The notes under the pieces were generated by a model that worked only from the letters and a program-made list of their open reading frames with translations, was not told the DNA's origin and searched no databases. Position numbers and translations under genes: made by a program. Shown piece by piece: positions 26,722 through 35,079 of a DNA stretch of 37,975 bases (within the stretch, counting starts at the first letter, position 1; every line of letters begins with the position of its first letter). This DNA comes from Thermoplasmata archaeon (GTDB taxonomy: Archaea > Thermoplasmatota > Thermoplasmata > Lutacidiplasmatales > UBA184): positions 1-37,975 of the forward strand of contig JASHRQ010000030.1 of the NCBI GenBank assembly GCA_030037265.1, read 5' to 3'.

Positions 26722-27717
26722 GTGCTGGTGCGCGTGTGCACTGTTAGACTTGGCAGGGGACATCGAGCAGGGGCCGGCTGGCTGAAGGCGTTGGCGGTTG
26801 GCTTGGGCCTTTTTGCGACGTTTGGGGCAGTGCCCGTTTCTGTTTCGGGGGGAATTGCCTCGCAGTCCTTAGAACCGCAGAATTCTCACCCCCTTTCGTC
26901 GCCAAATTTCCCTCCCCGTGTGCACTTCGGACTCACCTCAAACAACTCGTCCTTGAACAGGTCAGAGGAGTTCTCCAGCTGCTCTACCTACGTCGGAATC
27001 TACTACTGTTTCCCAGAGCAAGCATATTGGTCAAATTGTTTTCCGGATGGTCTTTATTGCTATGACACCTGGCATCTCAGCGTGGATGTTGTTGTGGCCC
27101 AGGCCCCAACCGGCTTGGGCGCAAGCTCGTCCGTCAGTCTCTGGAGTGGACTCGAGAACGAGCAGTGCTGGGGTCTGATCTCTGGGAACTGTGTGCTACT
27201 TCAGCCAATTCTGGAGTACTACGACGGTGGCATTCTCGCGTTTGCCGGAATCTGTATCGGGTCGAATGGAGGCGGAGACTGTGATACGCAGTGGTCGTAT
27301 GACACCGGTTTCTACCCTAGTGAGGGCAACACTCTGGAATTTGATATCTGGGATACATCAGCGGGGGCTGATTGTCTCAATGCCGAAGTGTTCGATTTGA
27401 CGACCGGCCAGTCCTCTGGCGGTCTGAACGACAACTGCCAGAACAACTGGGGGTGGCACATGCCGATCGCCACTTTTGCAATGGAGGATCACAACATAGA
27501 CCCTGAGTGCCCATCCAGTGATTACCCTTACGAGCCTTCTTCCGACCTGCCTCTCCCCGTCAAGTCCTCAGATCCGGGAGACTGGTTCTACTTTAGCGAT
27601 GCTAGCCTGAATCCCAACATCGTCGGAGAAAGTGACTACATCGACGGAAACTGTCTTGCCTGGGAGGCCACTTACGAGGAGCCGCAGGACTGGGAAGCGT
27701 TCAATATGCCCTCGTGA
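26722..27717 (+). CDS. Secreted Cys-rich protein in low-GC island; possible divergent glutamic peptidase (G1/eqolisin-like) fold
   Basis: Signal-peptide-like N terminus (WLKALAVGLGLFATFGAVPVSVSGGIAS) from GTG 26722; beta-rich body with SVSLWSGLEN, NCVLLQPILEYYDGGILAFAGI, SEGNTLEFDIWDTSAG, TTGQSS and IATFAMED; family assignment by pattern only. Confidence 0.5.
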   Translation: MLVRVCTVRLGRGHRAGAGWLKALAVGLGLFATFGAVPVSVSGGIASQSLEPQNSHPLSSPNFPPRVHFGLTSNNSSLNRSEEFSSCSTYVGIYYCFPEQAYWSNCFPDGLYCYDTWHLSVDVVVAQAPTGLGASSSVSLWSGLENEQCWGLISGNCVLLQPILEYYDGGILAFAGICIGSNGGGDCDTQWSYDTGFYPSEGNTLEFDIWDTSAGADCLNAEVFDLTTGQSSGGLNDNCQNNWGWHMPIATFAMEDHNIDPECPSSDYPYEPSSDLPLPVKSSDPGDWFYFSDASLNPNIVGESDYIDGNCLAWEATYEEPQDWEAFNMPS

Positions 27718-27796
27718 AGCGCTAATTGCGGGGAAAAACGATCAAATTCAGATATTCCAATCAGCATTACCCTTGGAGTTCGAGCTAAGGAGAACT

Positions 27797-28069
27797 GTGC
27801 GCGTTTCCGCGATTCGCCTCACAATCGGCAGCTTGCTGCTGGCGCTAGGACTGTGTCTAGTTGGCCTCGCGATCCAGGCAGACTACACTTACGAGAGGAA
27901 TCTGGTTACTTGCAACACTGCGCCCTGGTGTGGCGGGCCCCCGCCGCCCGTGGGGTCGTTCCTCGTGCCTGCCGCGACGCTGATCGGTCTCGGGGCATTG
28001 GTCGTTGCTTGGGGACTGGCGCGTGTACGGCGCGAACGGCGAGGTCAAGTTAGCCCGACCGGGGCTTGA
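27797..28069 (+). CDS. Small two-TM membrane protein, unknown function
   Basis: VRVSAIRLTIGSLLLALGLCLVGLAIQADYTYERN...SFLVPAATLIGLGALVVAWGLARVRRERRG; in-frame GTG at 27797. Confidence 0.55.
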   Translation: MRVSAIRLTIGSLLLALGLCLVGLAIQADYTYERNLVTCNTAPWCGGPPPPVGSFLVPAATLIGLGALVVAWGLARVRRERRGQVSPTGA

Positions 28070-28449
28070 CCTCTTGCCGGCTGGGGCCGAGTGGACAGGT
28101 TTCGTTATGCCAGTCAAGTCAGACGAGTGGGACCCCTACCTGTGGCCCGCTCGCGCTGCCATACGCGGCCCGAGCCCTGCCTCGGAGCCGACTCGGGAAT
28201 GACCATAGGATGCGTATGGCCATTGATAGGAGCGGGTCTCGCCCATCTGTAAGTGTGATTCGGAGGCCCGACTCGCCGAGGAGGGCACAGGTTCGCCTCG
28301 GGCGGTACGTTGACGAGAGGACGGTTTCGCGTCGGGTTGCGTGCAGCAACGTCGCCGGGGAGGCGGTACTTCGACCGCAACGGGGCCTACCCGTCGTCGA
28401 GAGAAAAATGCGGGTAGCAGCTCACGTTTCTGACACTCGGCTGTGAAGA

Positions 28450-28839
28450 GTGGAGCCGGTTCCCGGCGTATCAAAGTTAGAAATCCGGGAACCCGTTACC
28501 CTGCTGCCCGAGGGTACCCTGGGCGCGCAGGATCTGATCGTTAACCTCGAGACCGACGCCGATACCGGGCCGCTGGACCGAGAGCAACGGAAGAGGGTCG
28601 TTCGGAAGCTCCAGCGCCTCGAGGAGCTCGAGGAGGAGAATCGACGGCTAAAGTAGGAAGTCCGTCGGCTCAAGACGGCCCCTCTTCTGCTGGCCGCCTC
28701 TGATCGCACAGAGGAGGCCGGCGGGGCGCCGTCGAGTCGGGCCTTCTACCGACGCCCCCGGCCCGAGGGGAACGCGCTCCGCTCAGGGGGTCAGCTCAAC
28801 TTGGCCGCAGGGGTCAGCCGGCCGTCCGAGATCGTGTAG
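28450..28839 (+). pseudogene. IS66-like transposase N-terminal remnant interrupted by an in-frame TAG
   Basis: Coiled coil RKLQRLEELEEENRRLK-TAG-EVRRLKTAPLLLAASDRTEEAGGAPSSRAFYRRPRPEGNALRSGGQL resembles the leucine-zipper plus GGQPGH-type linker of IS66 transposases; catalytic part absent. Confidence 0.4.
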
Positions 28840-28875
28840 CCACAATGGGCCGGGCTATGGAGACGGGCGTGGCGC

Positions 28876-29190
28876 CTACCACTTTGAAAGGAATCCACCC
28901 AATCGGAACTTCGTGAACACTCCGGCCGATAGTCCGTCCATCCGCTCGAGAACCAGTCGGGGCCATCCCTCGGGGGTCCGAACCAAAACCAGCTTGATCC
29001 CGTCCAGCGCCGCCATCAGTCGCTTGACCGTCAATCCCTCCGCGCCGAACTCCCACAGGAGAAAGCGCACCAGGAGCAACTCGAGGACGCACAGGAAGAC
29101 GTGGCCGGGCACCGACCCCCCGATCGGACCCAGACCGGGTTCACGCTCATCACGTGGCGGTCCTTCAGCCAGCGCCAATCGAGGCCGCGC
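28876..29190 (-). pseudogene. C-terminal fragment of an IS4/IS1634-type transposase, frameshifted
   Basis: Minus strand LDWRWLKDRHVMSVNPVWVRSGG then, after a frameshift, SVPGHVFLCVLELLLVRFLLWEFGAEGLTVKRLMAALDGIKLVLVRTPEGWPRLVLERMD...: LK-R...P.W...xHVFLCVLxLLL C-terminal pattern of DDE transposases. Confidence 0.6.
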
Positions 29191-29630
29191 GTCAGGACGG
29201 GAAGTATGCCCTCCTCTGCACCGACCCGCGCCTGTCGGCGCGGGAAGTGGTGGAGCAGTATCTGGGGAAGGGCTTCGTGGAGAAGGGATTCCGGACATGG
29301 AAGAGCGGGATCGAGGAGGAGCCGGACCGCCATCGGCACCGGCGGCGGGTGCGGGCGTATCTGATCGTGTGCAACTTGGCCTGTCGCCTAGAGATGGCGC
29401 TGCGGTGGAGGCTGCTCAAGGGTCGGGTGAAGCTACCGGACGTGGGGGCGTATCAGGAACGACTGCTGGAGGATCTGAGCCGGGTGGAGCGAGCCGAAGT
29501 CCGTATCGGAGCGCAATCTCGTACGCGGTGTCTGAACGTCACCGGCCACATCCAAGATGCGCTTCGGCCGCTGAAAACTGCTCAACTCCTCGAGGAGAAA
29601 CCTCGAGAACCGACACCCGCGATCGTGTAG
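29190..29630 (+). pseudogene. C-terminal fragment of an IS4/IS1634-type transposase
   Basis: RQDGKYALLCTDPRLSAREVVEQYLGKGFVEKGFRTWKSGIEEEPDRHRHRRRVRAYLIVCNLACRLEMALRWRL: DGK..L.TD..LS..EVV..Y..K..VEK.FR..K.......RHR..RRVRAYL C-terminal block; N-terminal catalytic half missing. Confidence 0.7.
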
Positions 29631-29700
29631 GTGCGAAACCGACTTCGCCGTTCGGGTCGAGAGAGCTCGTCCAGACGCTCGCCGATCGGGGGCCAGGCCC

Positions 29701-29962
29701 GTGGTGGACCTGAAAGTCAACATCACCTCGTGCCCCGAGGAGCATCCCGCATGGCGGGCGATGGTGGTAGACCGGGGCCCCCACCGACCGGGGCTGCGGT
29801 GCCGCTACCTCCGTCGGGCCGCGGTGGAGGTTGTCTTCGAAGAGTTCAAGGCGCGACTCGGATAACACGTGCGGTGTCGGAGGGGGGAGCCTGTTGTGCG
29901 GAGCTGCTTCCTCAGGTTGTGGATCGGAACATCGGCATCGCGGTCTACCGGGACGACCCGTG
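29701..29962 (+). pseudogene. C-terminal remnant of an IS5-like transposase with frameshift(s)
   Basis: VDLKVNITSCPEEHPAWRAMVVDRG...RYLRRAAVEVVFEEFKARLG then stop; other frames continue HVRCRRGEPVVR and AELLPQVVDRNIGIAVYRDDP: LK.NIT...HPAWR.MV...RY.RR..VE.VF..FK.R.G pattern. Confidence 0.55.
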
Positions 29963-30026
29963 ACCTTCTCGGCGACGCTCGAACCGCCGCGGCGAGGCTA
30001 AGCGGCCCCGGGGCCTCCCGGCGCCG

Positions 30027-30680
30027 ATGGACGGGACCGCGGGGCTCGACCTCCCGACCGGCACCGTCGCCGTCCGGCTCGCCCGTCGCGCGGTGGAGAC
30101 CGCGACCGGCCCGGCGCTGCCGGACGACGCCGCGCGGCTGCTCGAGGGGCTCGCGCTGCCGTCGATCTTCGACGAGCCGCGGGGCGCCTTCACTACGTTG
30201 AAGCTGCATCCGTCCGGCCGGCTCCGCGGCTGCATCGGCTTCCCGCTGCCGGCGTTCCCGCTCGGCGTGGCGGTCGCCCGGTCCGCCGCGGCCGCGGCGA
30301 CGGAGGACCCGCGCTTCCCACCGGTCTCGTCGGAGGAGGCCGGGCGGCTCACCGTCGAGGTGTCGATCCTGACGCCCCCCGAGCGGCTGCCGGCCCGGCG
30401 CCCGCGCGACCGCGTCCAGGACGTCCGCGTCGGCCGGGACGGGCTCGTGGTCCGGTGGGGCGGCGCCGACGGACTCCTCCTCCCGCAGGTCGCGCTCGAG
30501 GAGCGGTGGGGGGCGGAGGAGTTCCTCGCCGAGACCTGCCTCAAGGCGGGGCTGCCGGCCGACGCGTGGCTCCGGCCGGACGCCCAGGTGTTCCGGTTCG
30601 GCTCGACGGTCTTCGCCGAGCGCTCCCCCCGCGGGCCCGTGCGCGCGGTCCCGCTCGGGGGGGACGCGCCGACGGCCTGA
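30027..30680 (+). CDS. AMMECR1-domain protein
   Basis: RGAFTTLKLHPSGRLRGCIGFPLPAFPLGVAVARSAAAAATEDPRFPPVSSEEAGRLTVEVSILTPPE: AMMECR1 signature LRGCIG. Confidence 0.94.
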   Translation: MDGTAGLDLPTGTVAVRLARRAVETATGPALPDDAARLLEGLALPSIFDEPRGAFTTLKLHPSGRLRGCIGFPLPAFPLGVAVARSAAAAATEDPRFPPVSSEEAGRLTVEVSILTPPERLPARRPRDRVQDVRVGRDGLVVRWGGADGLLLPQVALEERWGAEEFLAETCLKAGLPADAWLRPDAQVFRFGSTVFAERSPRGPVRAVPLGGDAPTA

Positions 30681-30686
30681 GCCCGG

Positions 30687-33665
30687 CTACGCGGGCGCCG
30701 GGAGCGGCACGAGCCGGGCGCCGAGCCACCGGCCGTCGAGCTCCCACCGGAGGGCGTCCGGCGGCGGGTCCCCGTCGAGCACGGCGACCGGTCCGGCGGC
30801 GAGCAGCTCGCGCCCGAGCGTCTCCGACGCCGAGCGGAGCACCTCGGCGAGCTCGTCCCGCGCCCAGAGCGTGAGCTCGATCCGGTCCGTGAACCGGAGC
30901 CGGCGGTCCTTCCGCGCCTGCTGCAGCCGCCGGAGGCTCTCGCGGAGGAGCCCCTCGCGCCGGAGCTCCGGCGTCGTCGCGCGCGGCAGGAGCGCGACCC
31001 AGCCGCGCCCGTCGTCCCGCCGGACCCAGCCGGGGTCGGGGTAGTCGTCCGGCGCGGTCGTCGACTCGAACCGCACCGCCTTCACGTTGAGCTCGTCCCG
31101 GAGCAGCTCGAGCCCCGCCTCGCCCAGCCCGACGCACGGCGGCGGCTCGGCCCGTCGCACGACGAGGACGGGGAGCGGCGTCCGCGAGCGGACCCCCGCG
31201 CGCTGGCGGAGCTCGCGCCCGACCTCGACCCACTCGCGGAGGTCGGCCATCCGGTGGTCGAGCTCGGCGTCCCCGGAGGTCGGGGCGACCGGCCAGGCGG
31301 CGAGGTGGACCGACCGCTCGCCGTCCGCCCCGCGCGCGCCCGACAGCTCCTGGTACAGGTGCTCCGCGAGGAACGGCGCGAGGGGGGCCAGGAGATGGGC
31401 GAGCGTGTACAGCGCGTACGAGAGCGTCGCGTCCGCGTGGCGCCGGTCCGCGCGGTCGGCGTCGCTCCAGAACCGGGGCCGCGAGCGGCGGAGGTACCAG
31501 GTGCTCAGGTCGTCGACGAACCCGGCGACCGCCGCGGCGGCCGCGTGCGTCTCGTAGACGTCCAGCGCGTCCGTCACCTCCTCGGTGAGCCCGTCGAGGC
31601 GCGACAGGAGCCACCGGTCGAGCAGGTGCACCGGGGCCGGGCGCGCGAGCGTGGGCGCGATCCCGTCGGCGTCGGCGTTCGTCCGGTAGAACTCGTGGAC
31701 GTGGAGGAGCGTGCCGAGCGTCCGCTGCGCCGAGAACCGGATCGCGTGCGGGGAGACCCGGGCGGAGCCCGTGTAGTCGCCGGCGTAGAACGCCCACCGG
31801 ACCGCGTCCCCCCCGACGTCGTCGAGGAGCGCGACCGGGTCGAGGGCGTTCCCCTTCGACTTCGACATCTTCTGCCCCTCGTCGTCGAGCACGAGCCCGT
31901 TCACGAGGCAGGTCCGGAAGGCCGGCCGGTCGAACAGCGCCGTCGCGAGGACGTGGAGGGTGTAGAACCAGCCGCGCGTCTGGTCGAGCCCCTCGCTGAC
32001 GTAGTCGAGCGGCTCGGTGGGCGCGAACGGCCCCGGCTCGAACGGGTAGTGGTACTGGGCGAACGGCGCCGCGCCGCTGTCGTACCAGGCGTCGATCGTG
32101 TACGGCTCGCGCACGGCCTCGACGCCGCACGTGGGGCACGGGAACCGGATCGGGTCCACCGAGACCCGGTGCGGGTCGAACCCGGCGGGGAGCGGCGCCC
32201 CGCGGAGGCGGCCCAGCTCCTCGAAGCTCCCGACGCAGGTGGCGTGGCCGCCGGGGCAGCGCCAGACCGGGAGCGGCGTGCCCCAGTACCGGTTGCGCGA
32301 GAGCGCCCAGTCCTTCGCCTCGTCGAGGAAGTTGCCGAAGCGGCCGTGCTGGATGTGGGCCGGGATCCAGCGCACCTGCTCGTTCGAGCGGACGAGCGCG
32401 TCCCGGAGGCGCGAGCTCCGGACGAACCACGAGTCGACGGCCCGGTACAGGAGCGGGGTCGCGCAGCGCCAGCAGGTCGGATACGTGTGGCGGATCCGCT
32501 CCTCCCGCACGAGCGCCCCGGAGGACCGGAGCGCGTCGAGCAGCACCGGGTCGGCCGCCTTGAACCCCTGCCCCGCGACGATCGGCACCGCGTCGGTGAA
32601 CGCGCCCGAGGCGTCGAGCGGGTCGAACAGCCCCACGCCCTCCCGCTCGCCGATCCGGTAGTCGTCGGGCCCGTACGCCGGCGCGACGTGGACGAGCCCG
32701 GTCCCCTCGGTCTCCCCGACGAAGTCGTCGAGGACGACCCGGTACCGGCGGTCGCCGGGACCCGCGTACGGGAAGAGGGGCGCGTACGCGAGCCCGTCGA
32801 GCTCGCGGCCCGGGTACCGCCGGAGCACCTCGGGAGCGGCGGGGAAGTACCGCGCGAGCGCCCCCTCGGCGACGAGGTACTCGTGTCCGTCCGGTCCCTT
32901 CACGCCCACGTACTCGAGGTCGGCGCGGGCGGCGACGAGGAGGTTCGCGGGGAGGGTCCACGGGGTGGTCGTCCAGACGAGCAGGTGACGGGGGGTCCCG
33001 TCCGGCGCCGCCGAGAGGTCGAGGCGGACGGTCACCGACGGGTCGGTGAGCTCGCGGTACCCCTGGGCCACCTCGTGGGAGGAGACCGGCGTCGCGCAGC
33101 GGGGGCAGTACGGGAGGCTGTAGTGCCCGCGGAACAGGAGCCCCCGGTCGAACAGCACCTTGAGCGACCACCAGACGCTCTCGATGTACCGCGGGTCCAT
33201 CGTCTCGTACGGCCGGTCGTAGTCGAGCCAGTAGCCGATCCGCTGGCTCATCGCCTTCCAGTGCCCGACGTACTCGAACACGCTCGCGCGGCACTCGTCG
33301 CAGAACTTCTCGACGCCGTACGCCTCGATCTCCCGCTTCGACCGGAAGCGGTGCGCCTTCTCGACCTCGAGCTCGACCGGGAGCCCGTGGCAGTCCCAGC
33401 CGGCCATCGCGGTCACGACGCGGAAGCCGCGCATCCGGCGGTACCGGAGCGGCACGTCCTTGAGCGCGCGCGTGAGCGCGGACCCGAGGTGCGGCCGGCC
33501 GTTCGCCGTCGGGGGGCCCTCGGTGAACCGGAACACCGGCCGGTCGGGGGCGTCCCGGAGCGCGCGGGCGACCACGCCGTGGTCCGCCCAGAACCGCTCC
33601 ACCGACCGCTGGATCTCCCGCAGCCGGCGCCCCGGGGTCGGCGGGGCCTCCTCGTCGGTCGCCAC
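30687..33665 (-). CDS. ileS: Isoleucyl-tRNA synthetase
   Basis: 992 aa; HIGH-like PPTANGRPHLGSALTRALKD, GWDCHGLPVELEVEK, KMSKSKGN and WFVRSSRLRDALVRSNEQVRWIP; TATA-like catatagg about 29 nt upstream. Confidence 0.97.
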   Translation of the reverse strand: MATDEEAPPTPGRRLREIQRSVERFWADHGVVARALRDAPDRPVFRFTEGPPTANGRPHLGSALTRALKDVPLRYRRMRGFRVVTAMAGWDCHGLPVELEVEKAHRFRSKREIEAYGVEKFCDECRASVFEYVGHWKAMSQRIGYWLDYDRPYETMDPRYIESVWWSLKVLFDRGLLFRGHYSLPYCPRCATPVSSHEVAQGYRELTDPSVTVRLDLSAAPDGTPRHLLVWTTTPWTLPANLLVAARADLEYVGVKGPDGHEYLVAEGALARYFPAAPEVLRRYPGRELDGLAYAPLFPYAGPGDRRYRVVLDDFVGETEGTGLVHVAPAYGPDDYRIGEREGVGLFDPLDASGAFTDAVPIVAGQGFKAADPVLLDALRSSGALVREERIRHTYPTCWRCATPLLYRAVDSWFVRSSRLRDALVRSNEQVRWIPAHIQHGRFGNFLDEAKDWALSRNRYWGTPLPVWRCPGGHATCVGSFEELGRLRGAPLPAGFDPHRVSVDPIRFPCPTCGVEAVREPYTIDAWYDSGAAPFAQYHYPFEPGPFAPTEPLDYVSEGLDQTRGWFYTLHVLATALFDRPAFRTCLVNGLVLDDEGQKMSKSKGNALDPVALLDDVGGDAVRWAFYAGDYTGSARVSPHAIRFSAQRTLGTLLHVHEFYRTNADADGIAPTLARPAPVHLLDRWLLSRLDGLTEEVTDALDVYETHAAAAAVAGFVDDLSTWYLRRSRPRFWSDADRADRRHADATLSYALYTLAHLLAPLAPFLAEHLYQELSGARGADGERSVHLAAWPVAPTSGDAELDHRMADLREWVEVGRELRQRAGVRSRTPLPVLVVRRAEPPPCVGLGEAGLELLRDELNVKAVRFESTTAPDDYPDPGWVRRDDGRGWVALLPRATTPELRREGLLRESLRRLQQARKDRRLRFTDRIELTLWARDELAEVLRSASETLGRELLAAGPVAVLDGDPPPDALRWELDGRWLGARLVPLPAPA

Positions 33666-33722
33666 GGCCGGCCGCCAGCCCCGGGGGGGCCATATAGGCG
33701 AGCCCGGACGCGCGGCGGCGGG

Positions 33723-34538
33723 TCAGCGCGTGAGCCCGTACGGCGGCGGCGTCTCGGACTCCGGGCCGACGTGGGCGGTCTTGTGCCGCTCGACGATCGT
33801 GCCCTCGTACGACTGGACGTGGCTGTTCGGTCCCAGCCAGATCCGCTCGGCGCGGAGGAACTGCACGCGGACGTCCGAGAGCCGGGCCTCCGTCGCCTCG
33901 ATCCGCTCGACCTCGAGGTCGCGCCACGGGGGCGGCGGCAGGAACGGGATCGGGAACGGCAGCGGGAGGCGGGCCCGCGCGGCGCGGAGCTCCACCTGCG
34001 GCGCGACGATCTCGGTCACCGTCGACCGGTCGCCGATCGCCCCGACCACGCTGCGCGCGGCGAGCCGGCCTCGGATCGACACCCGGCCCTCGAAGGCGAA
34101 GACGTCGGCGCGCACGTTCCCCTCCGTGCGGAAGCCGCCGCGGACGTCGCACAGGCCCGAGAGCTCGGTCGGCCCCTTCACGTCGGCGCTCCCCGCGACG
34201 CGGAGCTCGACGCCGGCGACCGCGCCGCCGACCGAGAGCGAGCCCCGGACGGCGAGGCTCCCGTACACCCGGACGTCCCGGTCGACTCGGAGGCTCCCCA
34301 CCACCTCGCCCTTCCGGAGCGCGAGCGGGCCCCCGACCGTGACGACGCCGCGGAGGTCGGCCACGGCGACCTCGACGGCGCCCGTCACCTTCGTCGTGCC
34401 GCGCGCCGTCCACTGGACCGCGCGCACCGAGCTCCAGCGCGCGGCGCCGGTGGAGCGCACGGAGCCGGTGAGCAGCGTTCCCTCGCCCGCCGCGGGGGCG
34501 GGCGCCGGGCCGCCGGAAGGGGGGACTGCGGTCGCCAC
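33723..34538 (-). CDS. Polymer-forming / bactofilin-like right-handed beta-helix protein
   Basis: Repeating short hydrophobic turns (GSVRSTG..., GVVTVGGPLALRKGEVVGSLRVDRDVRVYGSLAVRGSLSVGGAVAGVELRVAGSADVKGPTELSG...); GTG 34538 is the first plausible start. Confidence 0.65.
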   Translation of the reverse strand: MATAVPPSGGPAPAPAAGEGTLLTGSVRSTGAARWSSVRAVQWTARGTTKVTGAVEVAVADLRGVVTVGGPLALRKGEVVGSLRVDRDVRVYGSLAVRGSLSVGGAVAGVELRVAGSADVKGPTELSGLCDVRGGFRTEGNVRADVFAFEGRVSIRGRLAARSVVGAIGDRSTVTEIVAPQVELRAARARLPLPFPIPFLPPPPWRDLEVERIEATEARLSDVRVQFLRAERIWLGPNSHVQSYEGTIVERHKTAHVGPESETPPPYGLTR

Positions 34539-34567
34539 GGTCGTCGCGCGGACCGAATCCCGTCGGT

Positions 34568-35026
34568 TCAAGAGTTTTCGCGTGGGTCGGGCCCCGTCGC
34601 CGGGCCGACCGGCCCGATCCGGAGCCGCCGGTGCTGGACCATGATGCACGTGTCCTCGAACACCGGGACGCCGCGCTCCCGGGCGAGCCGGGCGGCCGCC
34701 TCGTTCCGCACGCCGAGCTGCATCCAGACCGCCTTGGCGCCGCGGGCGAGGGCGGCCCGGACCGGCGCTTCGACCTCCTCGCCGCGCCGGAACAGGTCGA
34801 CGATGTCGAGCGACCGGTCCGCGGGGATCGCGTCGATCGAGGGGTACGACCGCTCGCCCAGCACCTCGGCGACGTTCGGGTTCACCGGGACGATGCGGTA
34901 CCCCTGGCGCTGCAGGTAGCGCGCGATCTCGTTGGAGTCCCGCTCGGGCTTGTCGGAGAGGCCGACCACCACGATCGTCCGCGCCGCGCGGAGCACGCGC
35001 GCCATCGACTCGTCCGCGCCCGCCAT
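34568..35026 (-). CDS. CoA-binding (Rossmann) domain protein
   Basis: TIVVVGLSDKPERDSNEIARYLQRQGYRIVPVNPNVAEVLGERSYPSIDAIP...KAVWMQLGVRNEAAARLARERGVPVFEDTCIMVQHRRL. Confidence 0.92.
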   Translation of the reverse strand: MAGADESMARVLRAARTIVVVGLSDKPERDSNEIARYLQRQGYRIVPVNPNVAEVLGERSYPSIDAIPADRSLDIVDLFRRGEEVEAPVRAALARGAKAVWMQLGVRNEAAARLARERGVPVFEDTCIMVQHRRLRIGPVGPATGPDPRENS

Positions 35027-35079
35027 CGCGTCCCCGAACGGCCGGAGGGGGTAAAGGGCTCTCGGGGGGGTCGGGCCGA

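Noticed and set aside
28073-28449. Small ORFs on both strands between the small membrane protein and the IS66-like remnant
   Set aside because: Mutually overlapping, short, no motifs and no clear start context; treated as probably non-coding.
28654-28656. In-frame TAG as possible pyrrolysine codon
   Set aside because: The surrounding gene looks like a truncated transposase remnant with other signs of decay nearby; no pyl genes are visible. A simple nonsense mutation is more likely.
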